A stretch of DNA of 64,000 bases, from NCBI RefSeq assembly GCF_000153225.1, contig NZ_CH724148.1:748640-812639 (forward strand). Direction: 5' to 3'. A model generated the notes under the pieces. That model did no database searches. It was given only the letters and a program-made list of their open reading frames with translations, and had not been told where the DNA came from. A program made the translations under genes and the position numbers. The stretch's first letter is position 1. Every line of letters starts with the position of its first letter. This stretch comes from Polaribacter irgensii 23-P (lineage in GTDB: Bacteria; Bacteroidota; Bacteroidia; Flavobacteriales; Flavobacteriaceae). Positions 53,692 to 62,873 of the stretch are shown piece by piece.

Positions 53692-53699
53692 CAAATATA
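53692..53699 (-). promoter_or_regulatory. Candidate -7 box for the PadR gene string
   Basis: Minus-strand TATATTTG about 97 nt upstream of the padR ATG, giving an untranslated leader of roughly 90 nt. Confidence 0.45.
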
Positions 53700-53751
53700 C
53701 ATAATTTTGTAATGCATAGAACACTTAGGTGTTTATTTTTAAATAAAAAAA

Positions 53752-53775
53752 ATCCTGAAATGTATTTTTCAGGAT
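53752..53775 (-). terminator. Terminator for the thioredoxin-like gene
   Basis: A 9-bp stem (ATCCTGAAA at 53752-53760 with TTTCAGGAT at 53767-53775). On the minus strand it is followed by a run of seven or more T, so it ends the thioredoxin transcript before the padR promoter. Confidence 0.75.
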
Positions 53776-53847
53776 CTATATTCTTTTAAAAAGCATGTTT
53801 ATTTTGTAAGAATGATTTCGCTACATCGGAAAATTACGACAATTCAA

Positions 53848-54207
53848 TTACTTCTCCACCTTTAAGATATCTGCAATCATTCGTTCTAATTCTGCTTTTG
53901 GCATAATCCCTTTTGCGATATGTGGTGCTGCTTCTGCAGAACAAAATAAAAGCGAAGGTCTGCTTCTAATTCCGAATGCCGCAGTTAATTCTTGCTCTGC
54001 TTCTGTATCCACCCTATAGATGTCGATTTTATCTCCATATTCTTTTAAAATCAATTCTAGCGCAAATGCAATTGTTATGCACGGTGCACACCAATTTGCA
54101 TAAAAATCTACGATTACTGGTCTTTTTCCCTCAAACTTCCATTCTTTATTTTTTTCGAAATCGTATACTCTCTCTAAAAAAGTCTCTTTTGTTAAGTTTT
54201 CTATCAT
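53848..54207 (-). CDS. Thioredoxin-family protein
   Basis: A 119-residue thioredoxin fold protein: [20 protein letters not shown] with the active site W-C-A-P-C at about 39-43, [23 protein letters not shown] with the cis-Pro at about 84, and a C-terminal helix. Gly of the usual W-C-G-P-C is replaced by Ala, and no signal peptide is present, so it is a cytoplasmic reductase-type protein, perhaps with a changed redox potential. It is divergent from the prolyl oligopeptidase gene. Confidence 0.9.
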   Translation of the reverse strand: MIENLTKETFLERVYDFEKNKEWKFEGKRPVIVDFYANWCAPCITIAFALELILKEYGDKIDIYRVDTEAEQELTAAFGIRSRPSLLFCSAEAAPHIAKGIMPKAELERMIADILKVEK

Positions 54208-54261
54208 TCTTGGTAGCGTTTCTAAATCGTGTTTTGTTTTTATTGATTTTCAATTACACTA

Positions 54262-54269
54262 CAAAAATA
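54262..54269 (-). promoter_or_regulatory. Candidate -7 box for the thioredoxin-like gene
   Basis: Minus-strand TATTTTTG, 55 nt upstream of the ATG at 54207. Confidence 0.45.
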
Positions 54270-54355
54270 GTCGTTTTACATGATGTCTCTTACATCTTCG
54301 TGCTATTTAAAAAGTTAAAAAAGCTAAAAACAATCAAAAAACACATCAAAATAAT

Positions 54356-54363
54356 TAGCTTTG
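54356..54363 (+). promoter_or_regulatory. Candidate -7 box for the prolyl oligopeptidase gene
   Basis: TAGCTTTG fits TAnnTTTG, 21 nt upstream of the ATG at 54384, and supports that start. Confidence 0.45.
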
Positions 54364-54383
54364 GTTTTATTAAAAAAACTGTT

Positions 54384-56546
54384 ATGAAAAACAAATTTCT
54401 TATTCCTATTCTATTTGTAAGTGCATTTCTTATTTCTTGCAAAGAGGAAAACCAACAAAATAATAAAAACTTGAAATACCCAAAAACTACTAAAAAACCA
54501 GTTATAGATTCCCTTTTTGGAACTGCAGTTACCGACAATTATAGATGGCTAGAAGATGACCGCAGTAAAGAAACAGAAGCTTGGGTGCAAGCAGAGAACG
54601 AAGTCACTTTCGATTATTTAAATAAAATTCCATATCGAGAAACTTTGAAGAATCGATTGACAGCCTTGTGGAATTATGAAAAGATAGGCACCCCTTACAA
54701 AGAGGGAGATTATACTTATTTTTCTAAGAATGATGGTTTGCAGAATCAGTCTGTAATCTATAGAAAAAAAGAAAAAAGTGGTACTGAAGAAGTATTCTTA
54801 GATCCAAATACATTTTCTGAGGATGCTACTACATCACTAGGAGCCTTAAGTTTCTCTAAAGATGGTAAAACGGCGGCCTATGCAATTTCTGAGGGCGGTT
54901 CTGATTGGCGGAAAATAATCATCCTAGACGCCGCAAGTAGAACCATCAAAGAAGACACCTTGGTAGATGTAAAATTCTCTGGAATTTCTTGGTACAAGAA
55001 CGAAGGTTTTTACTATTCAAGCTACGATAAACCTAAAGGAAGTGAGTTGTCTGCAAAAACAGATCAGCACAAATTGTATTATCATAAACTAGGGACACTT
55101 CAAAAAAATGATGCACTAATTTACGGTGAAAAAAATACAGAAAAACACAGGTATGTGAGTGGCTCTGTAACAGAAGACAATCGCTATTTAGTAATTACTG
55201 CAGCTACCTCTACTTCAGGAAACAAGCTCTTTATTCGTGATTTATCCCTAAAAAACAGTCTTCTAAAACCAATAATAGCAACGGTAGAGAGTGACACTTA
55301 TGTGCTAGACAATAGAGGTACTACTTTGTACTTACAAACAAATTTAAATGCCCCCAACCAAAAAATTGTTCGCGTAGATGCTGCAAATCCTACCTCAGAA
55401 AATTGGATAGATTTTATACCTGAGACAGAAAATGTGCTAAAACCAACTACTGGCGCTGGTTATTTCTTCGCAGAATATATGGTAGATGCTGTTTCTAAAG
55501 TTTTACAGTACGATTTTGAAGGAACCTTAGTGCGAGAAATAAAATTGCCTGGTGTTGGCTCTTCAGGTGGTTTTGGAGGAAAGGCAACTGCAAAAGAATT
55601 ATACTTTTCATTTACGAACTACAATACGCCAGGTTCACTTTACCTATTCAATCCAAAAGAAGGCACCTACAGCCCTTATTGGAAACCAGTCGTTGATTTT
55701 AATTCTGACGCGTATATCAGTTCACAAGTTTTTTATACCTCAAAAGATGGAACAAAAATCCCGATGATTATTTCCCACAAAAAAGGACTTGATTTAAATG
55801 GTAAAAATCCAACAATACTTTACGGTTATGGTGGTTTCAATATTAGTCTAACTCCTTCTTTTAGCATTGCAAATGCCGTATGGATGGAACAAGGTGGCGT
55901 GTATGCCGTTCCTAATTTAAGAGGTGGCGGTGAATACGGGAAAAAATGGCATGATGCAGGTACCCAAATGAAAAAACAAAATGTTTTTGATGACTTTATC
56001 GCAGCGGCTGATTTTCTAATTGCAGAAAAATACACCTCTTCAGATTATTTAGCAATTCGAGGAGGCTCTAACGGAGGGCTGTTAGTGGGCGCAACCATGA
56101 CGCAAAGACCTGAATTAATGAAAGTCGCTTTGCCGGCTGTTGGCGTTTTAGACATGCTGAGATACCACACTTTTACCGCAGGCGCGGGGTGGGCATATGA
56201 TTACGGAACGGCAAATGACAGCAAAGAAATGTTTGACTATTTAAAGGGATATTCCCCTGTACACAATGTAAAAAATGGCGTAAAATATCCTGCAACTCTA
56301 GTCACAACCGGAGATCACGACGATAGAGTTGTACCCGCACATAGTTTTAAGTTTGCTGCAGAATTGCAAGCAAAACAAGCCGGAGAAAATCCCACGTTGA
56401 TACGGATAGAAACCAATGCAGGTCACGGAGCAGGAACACCGATTACAAAAACAATTGAACAATATGCTGATATTTTTGGATTTACCCTTTTTAATATGGG
56501 TTTTGAGCAATTGCCCAACCCCCCAAAACCGAATGTAAAATCTTAA
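54384..56546 (+). CDS. S9A prolyl oligopeptidase, lipoprotein
   Basis: A 720-residue serine peptidase that cuts short peptides after proline. A lipoprotein signal ([17 protein letters not shown], Cys at about 19) puts it in the envelope. A beta-propeller domain (about 75-440) opens with [15 protein letters not shown]. The catalytic domain has [28 protein letters not shown], the nucleophile Ser in [12 protein letters not shown] at about 560, Asp in [13 protein letters not shown] near 643 and His in NAGHGAG near 679. The start at 54384 begins the signal peptide; the frame is open back to 53976, but that part is antisense to thioredoxin. Confidence 0.95.
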   Translation: MKNKFLIPILFVSAFLISCKEENQQNNKNLKYPKTTKKPVIDSLFGTAVTDNYRWLEDDRSKETEAWVQAENEVTFDYLNKIPYRETLKNRLTALWNYEKIGTPYKEGDYTYFSKNDGLQNQSVIYRKKEKSGTEEVFLDPNTFSEDATTSLGALSFSKDGKTAAYAISEGGSDWRKIIILDAASRTIKEDTLVDVKFSGISWYKNEGFYYSSYDKPKGSELSAKTDQHKLYYHKLGTLQKNDALIYGEKNTEKHRYVSGSVTEDNRYLVITAATSTSGNKLFIRDLSLKNSLLKPIIATVESDTYVLDNRGTTLYLQTNLNAPNQKIVRVDAANPTSENWIDFIPETENVLKPTTGAGYFFAEYMVDAVSKVLQYDFEGTLVREIKLPGVGSSGGFGGKATAKELYFSFTNYNTPGSLYLFNPKEGTYSPYWKPVVDFNSDAYISSQVFYTSKDGTKIPMIISHKKGLDLNGKNPTILYGYGGFNISLTPSFSIANAVWMEQGGVYAVPNLRGGGEYGKKWHDAGTQMKKQNVFDDFIAAADFLIAEKYTSSDYLAIRGGSNGGLLVGATMTQRPELMKVALPAVGVLDMLRYHTFTAGAGWAYDYGTANDSKEMFDYLKGYSPVHNVKNGVKYPATLVTTGDHDDRVVPAHSFKFAAELQAKQAGENPTLIRIETNAGHGAGTPITKTIEQYADIFGFTLFNMGFEQLPNPPKPNVKS

Positions 56547-56560
56547 TAGGAGGAAAAATA

Positions 56561-56589
56561 AAAAAGACAGCTTTTAAGCTGTCTTTTTT
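56561..56589 (+). terminator. Terminator after prolyl oligopeptidase
   Basis: A 13-bp stem (arms 56561-56573 and 56576-56588, core GACAGCTT/AAGCTGTC) with a 2-nt loop and flanking A and T tracts. It lies between convergent genes, so it may act on both strands. Confidence 0.85.
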
Positions 56590-56611
56590 ATTTTTTACCT
56601 TAAAGGCTCTT

Positions 56612-57682
56612 CTAAACTTCTTGCCTTTGTTGGTTATTTTTAATTTTCCTAGAAAAGTGTTTTTTTAAATATTTTGCATCTTTTCTTACGCCCCCAAGTG
56701 TAGCAGAACCCCTTGTATATAACCATGGAAGTCCAAGAAAATAAAGTCCTTCAATAGTATCGCTAACTCCTCTGTAGTTTTTAGGATATCCTCGATCGTC
56801 TAATTCAATAGCGTCAATCCAACTAAAATTTGGCTTAAAACCGGTAGCCCAAACAATGTTTTTAATATCTGCTACTTTTTGTTTTTCAAAAGTGATGCTT
56901 TGTGTATCCGCATCTAATGTTCTTCCCACGCAAACTACATTTTTCCTTTTAAACAATGCTTTTACGTCTGTCCCAATAACTGGTTGTGCACTGTTACTCA
57001 ATTTTTTTCCAATCCAAGAGTACTTGTTCGCTGTTAGAAAACCCACTTTTGCAAACCACCACCACAATGTTTTCCCTAAAATTTCCTGAGGCAATGAAAC
57101 AATATTTGTATTCCCAGAAAAATAAACAGCCGTATTCGTTTTCGAGATTTCATTTAAAATTTGTACCCCAGAATCTCCAGCACCCACAACCAAAGCAGCA
57201 CCCTGTTGCAGTTGAGAGGGATTTTTATAATGCTCGCTGTGAATTTGTATTACCTCTTTTGCAATTTTTAAATGACACGGGGGAATAAATGGTTTGTGAA
57301 AGGGTCCTGTCGCAACAATTACATTTTTTGTCTCAAAAGTTCTCAGTGCGCTCTTCAAGGTGAAAATTCCCTGAGATTTCTTTAAAGACATGATTTTATG
57401 ATTGAACTCAATAGGAATGTCAAATGCGGAAACATATGATTTTAAATAGGCTGCCACCTCATACTTATCAGAATAATGCCCTTTTTTGTGAGGAAACTTT
57501 AACCCTGGCAAACTATTAAATTCAGAAGGCGTAAATAATTTCAAGGAATCCCATCTTTTTAACCAAGGCGCACCTATTTCTGAATTTGCGTCCACCAATA
57601 GGAAACTTACACCCTGCTTTTTAAGATAATAAGCAATCGCTAAACCAGACTGTCCAGCACCAATAATTATATAATCCTTCAT
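56612..57682 (-). CDS. NAD(P)/FAD-dependent oxidoreductase, flavin-monooxygenase-like
   Basis: A 356-residue flavoprotein. The FAD fingerprint is IIGAGQSGLAIAYYL at about 5-19, then VDANSEIGAPWLKRWDSL, a TGPFHKPFIP segment, and a second Rossmann fingerprint GAGDSGVQIL at about 167-176. IVWATGFKPNFSWID is the C-terminal FAD contact. The layout resembles the CzcO/FMO-like group; physiological substrates are not known. It stands alone, convergent with the peptidase gene. Confidence 0.88.
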   Translation of the reverse strand: MKDYIIIGAGQSGLAIAYYLKKQGVSFLLVDANSEIGAPWLKRWDSLKLFTPSEFNSLPGLKFPHKKGHYSDKYEVAAYLKSYVSAFDIPIEFNHKIMSLKKSQGIFTLKSALRTFETKNVIVATGPFHKPFIPPCHLKIAKEVIQIHSEHYKNPSQLQQGAALVVGAGDSGVQILNEISKTNTAVYFSGNTNIVSLPQEILGKTLWWWFAKVGFLTANKYSWIGKKLSNSAQPVIGTDVKALFKRKNVVCVGRTLDADTQSITFEKQKVADIKNIVWATGFKPNFSWIDAIELDDRGYPKNYRGVSDTIEGLYFLGLPWLYTRGSATLGGVRKDAKYLKKHFSRKIKNNQQRQEV

Positions 57683-57774
57683 GTACTATTTTAAAGTTGC
57701 AAAATAATCAATTTAAAAGCACTTTGCTCAAATTAAAAGATTACTTCTGTAAAATAACTGTTTTCAAATTTTAC

Positions 57775-57782
57775 TATATTTG
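57775..57782 (+). promoter_or_regulatory. Candidate -7 box for the M13 peptidase gene
   Basis: TATATTTG on the plus strand, 119 nt upstream of the ATG at 57902, in the 219-nt divergent gap. It implies a leader of about 110 nt. Confidence 0.4.
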
Positions 57783-57901
57783 GTTCAAATCTAAAAGTTT
57801 AATAAAAAATATGAGGCAGCTATTATACATATTTTGACACACCTGCATTCATATGATCTAAAAAAGACAGTATTCTCAATTTAAAATTAAATAATGAACC
57901 T

Positions 57902-59971
57902 ATGAAAAAAATAAAAAAAGTTCTTTTTACTACTGCAATAGCAGCGCTCTCTTTTACTGCCTGCACTAACAAAACAGAGAAATCTGCAGGCATCACATTA
58001 GAAAATATGGATACCTCTGTAAAGGCATCTGATGATTTCTTCAAACATGTAAACGGGAATTGGATTAAAAACACAGAAATTCCAGAAGACCAAACTTCTT
58101 GGGGTGGTTTTAATGAACTCCGTAAAAAAACGGATGCAGACGTATTAACGATTTTAAATAATGCCATCGCCGCAAGAGATTTTCCAAAAGTGAAAGATGC
58201 ACGTGGTAATGACATCGATTCGGACCAAGAAAAAGCAGTAAACTACTACCAAACGATAATGGATACGGTTACTAGAAACCAACAAGGCAAAACCCCGGTA
58301 CTGCCTTTTTTGGAAAAAATAGCAGCAATTAAAACAAAAAAAGATGTAGAAAACTACATTATAAACATGGCACCCTACGGTGGCGCTGGTTTCTATGGAT
58401 TTGGCGTGTACAACGATTTAAAAAAGAGTAGTGAGTACGCAGGTTATATGAGCGAAGGGTCTTTAAGTTTGTCTCGGGACTATTATGTAGACGAAAAAGT
58501 TGCCGACAAATTAAAAAAATACCAAGAATTTGTAGCAAAAATGATGCAAGAATTTGGTGATGACATAGCGACCGCAGAACAAAACGCTGCCACCATTGTT
58601 GCTTTTGAGAAAAGTTTAGCAGAACCCATGATGACAAAGGAAGAAAGTAGAGATACTCGAAAAATGTACAACCCAATGTCAATTTCAGAACTTAGCACAT
58701 TGGCCCCTGCAATCGATTGGAGTGCACATTTTAAAGGTATTGGAGTGGGAAATATCGATCGCATCATCGTAACAGACCCCGGTTACTTTAAAGCGATGAG
58801 TAGCGTGTTTACAGCGCGTTCTGTAGAAGATATTAAACTTTTATTACGTTGGAATACTATTAATAATTCTTTAGGCTCTTTGTCTACAGATTTAGAAACT
58901 GCTAATTGGGAATTTTATAGCAAAGAAATGCGTGGTGCTAAAAAACAACGCGCAAGAGATGAGCGTGCTATTGGAAACTTAAATGGAGCCGTTGGTGAAG
59001 CTTTAGGAAAACTATACGTAGATGAAAAGTTTCCGCCAGAAGCAAAAGCAAAAGCAAAAGAAATGATTGACAATGTATTGTTAGGTTTCGAAAAAAGAAT
59101 TGCTGGTTTAAAGTGGATGAGCGAAAAAACAAAAGAAAAAGCCCTGGAAAAATTACACAAGTTAACCGTGAAAATAGCCTACCCCGATGTTTGGAAAGAT
59201 TATACTGAATTACAAGTAAAAGGGATAGAAAAAGGAGGCTCTTATTTTGAAAATGCCATTAATGTTACCAAATGGAACTATGATAAAAACATGGCAAAAT
59301 TGGGACAAGCAGTGGATAGAACAGAATGGGGAATGTCTCCACAAACAGTAAATGCCTATTTCAATCCCGTAAACAACGAAATTGTTTTTCCTGCAGCAAT
59401 ATTACAACCTCCATTTTATGACTACAAAGCGGATGAAGCAGTAAATTATGGTGGTATCGGTGCTGTTATTGGACACGAAATTTCTCATAGTTTTGATGAT
59501 TCTGGTGCTCGTTTTGACGGTGATGGAAACCTCAAAAACTGGTGGACAGAAACAGATTCTGAAAAATTTGCAGTCATTGGAAAACAACTTATAAAACAGT
59601 ACAGTGACATTATTGCCATTGATAGCATGCACTTAAATGGTGAATATACATTAGGGGAAAACATTGGTGATTTAGGAGGCGTACAAGCAGCCTATGAAGG
59701 CCTACAAATTTTCTTGGAAAAAAGTGGCAGACCTGCAAACATCGATACCTATTCGCCAGAACAGCGTTTCTTCCTTTCTTGGGGTACTATTTGGAGAACA
59801 AAAATGAGAGATGAAGCATTAAAAAATAGAATTATGACCGATACACATGCACCAGGAATGTACCGCGCATATATGCCATTAAAAAATGTAGATGCTTTTT
59901 ACACTGCCTTTGATGTAAAAGAAGGAGACGAAATGTATTTAAAACCAGAAGATAGAGTTCGCATTTGGTAA
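57902..59971 (+). CDS. M13 family zinc metallopeptidase (neprilysin-like), lipoprotein
   Basis: A 689-residue envelope endopeptidase. Lipoprotein signal AIAALSFTACTNK with Cys at about residue 21. The N-terminal domain opens with DDFFKHVNGNWIKNTEIPED. The catalytic site is GHEISHSFDDSGARFDGDG near 523 (HExxH) with the third ligand in ENIGDLGG near 584; NAYFNPVNNEIVFPAAILQPPF is also diagnostic. The C-terminus EDRVRIW is the usual family end. The length is normal. It probably cleaves short peptides in the periplasm. Confidence 0.95.
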   Translation: MKKIKKVLFTTAIAALSFTACTNKTEKSAGITLENMDTSVKASDDFFKHVNGNWIKNTEIPEDQTSWGGFNELRKKTDADVLTILNNAIAARDFPKVKDARGNDIDSDQEKAVNYYQTIMDTVTRNQQGKTPVLPFLEKIAAIKTKKDVENYIINMAPYGGAGFYGFGVYNDLKKSSEYAGYMSEGSLSLSRDYYVDEKVADKLKKYQEFVAKMMQEFGDDIATAEQNAATIVAFEKSLAEPMMTKEESRDTRKMYNPMSISELSTLAPAIDWSAHFKGIGVGNIDRIIVTDPGYFKAMSSVFTARSVEDIKLLLRWNTINNSLGSLSTDLETANWEFYSKEMRGAKKQRARDERAIGNLNGAVGEALGKLYVDEKFPPEAKAKAKEMIDNVLLGFEKRIAGLKWMSEKTKEKALEKLHKLTVKIAYPDVWKDYTELQVKGIEKGGSYFENAINVTKWNYDKNMAKLGQAVDRTEWGMSPQTVNAYFNPVNNEIVFPAAILQPPFYDYKADEAVNYGGIGAVIGHEISHSFDDSGARFDGDGNLKNWWTETDSEKFAVIGKQLIKQYSDIIAIDSMHLNGEYTLGENIGDLGGVQAAYEGLQIFLEKSGRPANIDTYSPEQRFFLSWGTIWRTKMRDEALKNRIMTDTHAPGMYRAYMPLKNVDAFYTAFDVKEGDEMYLKPEDRVRIW

Positions 59972-60006
59972 GCAGAAAGTATCTCTAAAAATTACTTCGT
60001 ACGCAT

Positions 60007-60040
60007 AAAAAAAACCGACACTTTCATGTCGGTTTTTTTT
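60007..60040 (+). terminator. Terminator after the M13 peptidase gene
   Basis: A 14-bp stem (arms 60007-60020 and 60027-60040, core ACCGACA/TGTCGGT) with a 6-nt loop and T tract. Confidence 0.88.
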
Positions 60041-60098
60041 TATTAATTGTTTTTATTTCTTACCGCAAAAAAATAAGAAATTTTTAAAATCTTATGCC

Positions 60099-60117
60099 TT
60101 CTTAGGAGTGCTAAGAA
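60099..60117. promoter_or_regulatory. Candidate operator upstream of the lone ABC ATPase gene
   Basis: TTCTTAG (60099-60105) and CTAAGAA (60111-60117) form a perfect 7-bp inverted repeat with a 5-nt spacer, 5 nt upstream of the -7 box. It lies where a repressor or activator would act. No regulator gene is adjacent. Confidence 0.4.
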
Positions 60118-60122
60118 TACCT

Positions 60123-60130
60123 TATTTTTG
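60123..60130 (+). promoter_or_regulatory. Candidate -7 box directly upstream of the ABC ATPase ATG
   Basis: TATTTTTG ends 4 nt before the ATG at 60135, the same arrangement as at panD, which would give a leaderless or nearly leaderless message. It supports 60135 over the upstream ATG at 60108. Confidence 0.4.
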
Positions 60131-60134
60131 TATC

Positions 60135-61097
60135 ATGCTAAAAGTTGTTTCCATTTCATTTGGGTATTCTAAAAGAAAAGTTGTTCTAGACAACTTCTCT
60201 TTCCAGTTAAAAGTAGGGGAACACTTATGTATTATGGGCGAAAGTGGTTGTGGAAAATCAACCCTTTTAAAAGCGATATATGGTTTATTGGACTTAAAGA
60301 AAGGGACTATTTTCTGGAAAGAAAATCAAGTTTTAGGACCTAAAGCTCACTTAGTTCCCGGAATGGATTTCTTCAAGTATGTTGCCCAAGACTTTGATCT
60401 AATGCCCTATATCTCCGTTGCTGAAAACATTAAAAAATTTCTCTCTCGCTTCTATCCTGAAGAGAGTGAACTTAGAACCCAAGAACTTTTAGAAGTAATC
60501 GAAATGACCTCTTTTGCAAATACAAAAGTAAAAAACTTAAGCGGTGGCCAAAAACAACGTGTCGCCATTGCTAGAGCCTTGGCAAAAGAACCACAAATGC
60601 TCTTACTTGATGAGCCTTTTGGACAAATCGATAATTTTAAAAAAAATTCATTGAGAAGAAAGCTGTTTGCCTATTTAAAAGAAAAGAATATTGCTTGTAT
60701 CGTTGCCACGCACGATAAAAATGATGCGCTCTCTTTTGCTGACAAGCTAATGGTAATTCGAAATAAAAGAATTATTGCAAACGGTGCTCCCAAAGAAATC
60801 TATAACGCACCTTCAGAGAAATATATCGCCGCCTTATTTGATGATGTCAACGAAATTACTCTAAAAGGTACACATGTACTGTTATATCCGAACCAAATTA
60901 AACTCATAAAAAATAAGGATGCCAACACCGATCTTTTTAGCGCACAGGCAACTGTTCTAAACTCTTATTTTAAAGGTTCTTATTGGTTGATTGAAGCTAA
61001 TTTTGACGGACAAATCGTGTTTTTTAATCATTTCTCAGATTTAGAAAAACATACTGAAGTTACACTATCTTTTGAACCTTATAAGACATCTCATTAA
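60135..61097 (+). CDS. ABC transporter ATP-binding protein with TOBE-like C-terminus
   Basis: A 320-residue ABC ATPase: Walker A GESGCGKST at 35-43, signature LSGGQKQRVAIARAL, Walker B MLLLDEPFGQID, and H-loop VATHDKNDAL. Residues about 240-320 form an extension with LKGTHVLLYPNQIKLI that resembles the TOBE regulatory domain of importer ATPases such as PotA or ModC. No permease or binding-protein gene is next to it, so the partner is unknown. Its last 38 nt overlap the end of the convergent GreA-C-like gene. Confidence 0.9.
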   Translation: MLKVVSISFGYSKRKVVLDNFSFQLKVGEHLCIMGESGCGKSTLLKAIYGLLDLKKGTIFWKENQVLGPKAHLVPGMDFFKYVAQDFDLMPYISVAENIKKFLSRFYPEESELRTQELLEVIEMTSFANTKVKNLSGGQKQRVAIARALAKEPQMLLLDEPFGQIDNFKKNSLRRKLFAYLKEKNIACIVATHDKNDALSFADKLMVIRNKRIIANGAPKEIYNAPSEKYIAALFDDVNEITLKGTHVLLYPNQIKLIKNKDANTDLFSAQATVLNSYFKGSYWLIEANFDGQIVFFNHFSDLEKHTEVTLSFEPYKTSH

Positions 61098-61518
61098 AAG
61101 AGAATGTACTGTTTTCAGAGGATCCCAATAACAGTTTACCAATCGGAGAAACCGCTGAAATAGCAAAATATACGGTATCCTCAAAAACGTATTTCCCAGC
61201 GCTTATGCTTAAAAAATAATTTCCTTTGTTTGTAATCACAATACTTCCCAAACAGGCTTTTTTTGATCTTTGTGAAACATCTATTCTTGCTAAAATTGTT
61301 TTCATCTGATCAATCCCTGCTAGTTGCTGACCTGCTTTCTCCATTTCTAACTGCAGCATTGCACGTCCTGTTTCGTGTTTATCACCTGCTGAACTCTTGG
61401 TTTCAGACTGCAATGCTATTTGATTCGAAGAAAGAACCTCTGCTACCGTTTGTAGGCGCTTATTTACAAATGTTTTACAGTATTCAAATAATGCCTCTTT
61501 AATTTTTACCTGTAACAT
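61060..61518 (-). CDS. GreA/GreB C-terminal-like protein (often labelled 3-oxoacyl-ACP synthase)
   Basis: A 152-residue protein with an N-terminal helical part (ETKSSAGDKHETGRAMLQLE at about 39-58, the D-K-H-E-T pattern of GreA-like coiled coils) and a C-terminal FKBP-like fold part (YFAISAVSPIGKLLLGSSEN). Flavobacterial homologues are commonly named 3-oxoacyl-ACP synthase, but no ketosynthase Cys-His-His motif or sufficient length is present. A transcription-factor-like role is suggested by fold only. It overlaps YceI by 20 nt upstream and the convergent ABC gene by 38 nt. Confidence 0.7.
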   Translation of the reverse strand: MLQVKIKEALFEYCKTFVNKRLQTVAEVLSSNQIALQSETKSSAGDKHETGRAMLQLEMEKAGQQLAGIDQMKTILARIDVSQRSKKACLGSIVITNKGNYFLSISAGKYVFEDTVYFAISAVSPIGKLLLGSSENSTFSFNEMSYKVQKIV

Positions 61519-62044
61519 ATTTCATCTTAATATTCACATTGTCAGAAAGCACGAGGCTACTGCCCCCAACTCCAAAATCTCTCCTATCTAAAGCAAAATT
61601 TGCTAAAAATATATTTTCGCTTTTTGAGCTTTCAATTTCTAGAAATGTTTCTACTATCTTGTCAACACCCTTTATGGTTAAAACCCCTTTTAATACGTAT
61701 TTAGAGGGACTTATTTTTTCTACTGCTGTAGATTCAAATACGATCTTTGGATACTTTTCAGCATCAAAATAATCGGGTGCTAGTAAGTGTGTATCTCTCG
61801 CATCTGAGTCTGTAAATATCGAGTTTACCCGAAGTACAGCATTGAAAAAAAGTTCTTTTGCATTTGCCGACTTTAAATTACTTGAAATAGCAACTTCTTT
61901 GAAAAGACCCGCTACATTAAAACCAAAATTCCGTATCGTAAAAGTAACGGTGGTTGCTGTCTTTTTTTGAACCATTTCCTGAGATAAGCAACTAAATGTA
62001 CTCAAGATAATTAACATTCCTACATTTCTTATTGTCTTCAACAT
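61499..62044 (-). CDS. YceI family protein
   Basis: A 181-residue periplasmic lipocalin-like protein that binds polyisoprenoid or amide-type lipids. The signal peptide is LIILSTFSCLSQ. TVTFTIRNFGFNVAGLFK, the strand ESTAVEKISPSKYVLKGVLTIKGV and LDRRDFGVGGSS near the C-terminus are characteristic. Its stop region overlaps the start of the GreA-C-like gene by 20 nt, and it follows the phosphopantetheinyl transferase by 18 nt, so it may be on the same transcript as the polyene-type genes. Confidence 0.9.
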   Translation of the reverse strand: MLKTIRNVGMLIILSTFSCLSQEMVQKKTATTVTFTIRNFGFNVAGLFKEVAISSNLKSANAKELFFNAVLRVNSIFTDSDARDTHLLAPDYFDAEKYPKIVFESTAVEKISPSKYVLKGVLTIKGVDKIVETFLEIESSKSENIFLANFALDRRDFGVGGSSLVLSDNVNIKMKYVTGKN

Positions 62045-62062
62045 CCTTCTTCTTTTTTTAAA

Positions 62063-62629
62063 TTAATTCTGTAAACAAAATAGATATGCTCCGTATATTC
62101 CGTGATGAGAAAGAGAGCAGGCCTTTGTTAATCTTTTTTTTTTGTGATAAAACAGGGGCGCACCTACCTCTGTTTTTCTTTTCTCTATTTCTTCAGCCGC
62201 AATACCCGTGAGCGCAGCCAGTCTTTCCTTTACCGCCCTATTTAATTCTTCCGTTGCCAGCACCGAAGAGAACAACTTTATTTCTTTTTGAGCTTCGCTC
62301 GCTATTGTATGCAAGTAGAGGACATCAAAAGAAGAACTGGTATAAAACTTTATTTCTTTAAAAACAACTACTCCTTGATTCCAAGAAAGTAGGCTACATT
62401 CAAATTGTTTCGGGGCAAAAAATCGTTTTTTTACCGATTGTGTATAACATTTATAGGCTGCCTCTTTCATCGACCAAAACAACCATACCTTAAAGAAAGG
62501 ATCCTCAGAAGTGTGTATTTCTTCCTGCTCAGTTTTCGTAAATTGTTTTTCTAAAAACCCTTTTCGCTGCCAATTACTTTCAACCTTGGCAAGGTTTAAA
62601 TCTACAATATCATTGCCAATACTATGCAT
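62063..62629 (-). CDS. 4'-phosphopantetheinyl transferase
   Basis: A 188-residue enzyme that loads the phosphopantetheine arm onto carrier proteins. It has SIGNDIVDL at the N-terminus (metal-binding Asp) and the W-S-x-K-E-A-x-Y-K motif as FWSMKEAAYKCY at about 51-62. It overlaps the end of the ACP gene by 8 nt, so its first target is probably that ACP. The size is like the AcpS/Sfp-short type. Confidence 0.92.
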   Translation of the reverse strand: MHSIGNDIVDLNLAKVESNWQRKGFLEKQFTKTEQEEIHTSEDPFFKVWLFWSMKEAAYKCYTQSVKKRFFAPKQFECSLLSWNQGVVVFKEIKFYTSSSFDVLYLHTIASEAQKEIKLFSSVLATEELNRAVKERLAALTGIAAEEIEKRKTEVGAPLFYHKKKRLTKACSLSHHGIYGAYLFCLQN

Positions 62630-62873
62630 TCATTTTTTCTTGAATTACCAGCACTGTAGCTTTCACAGAAAGCATTTTCTCCATAGAATCATTGTCTATT
62701 TCTACCTTAAACTCATCTTCTACATCTAAAATAATATCAACCAAATTAGCAGAATTTATTTCTAAATCGTTGATAAAATCTGTGTCTTCATTCATGTTTT
62801 TAAACCCTTCTTCATTTTGAACATAAGGCTTTACAAGCGTTGTTAATTTTGATATAATTTCTTCTTTTGTCAT
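62622..62873 (-). CDS. Acyl carrier protein (polyene/flexirubin-type cluster)
   Basis: An 83-residue ACP. The attachment Ser is in DLEINSANLVDIILDVE; the usual D-S-L reads N-S-A, as in ACPs of aryl-polyene or flexirubin-type clusters. The flanking helices (ISKLTTLVKPYVQ and FKVEIDNDSMEKMLSVKATVLVI) fit the fold. It lies between the ketosynthase and the phosphopantetheinyl transferase genes on the same strand. Confidence 0.9.
   Translation of the reverse strand: MTKEEIISKLTTLVKPYVQNEEGFKNMNEDTDFINDLEINSANLVDIILDVEDEFKVEIDNDSMEKMLSVKATVLVIQEKMNA

Noticed and set aside
53976..54383. N-terminal extension of the prolyl oligopeptidase reading frame by 136 codons
   Set aside because: It runs antisense through the thioredoxin gene, has no family sequence, and a complete lipoprotein signal begins at 54384 behind a promoter-like box.
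61060..61518. 3-oxoacyl-ACP synthase as the function of this gene
   Set aside because: The protein is too short and lacks Cys-His-His ketosynthase motifs; the sequence fits a GreA/B C-terminal-like fold.
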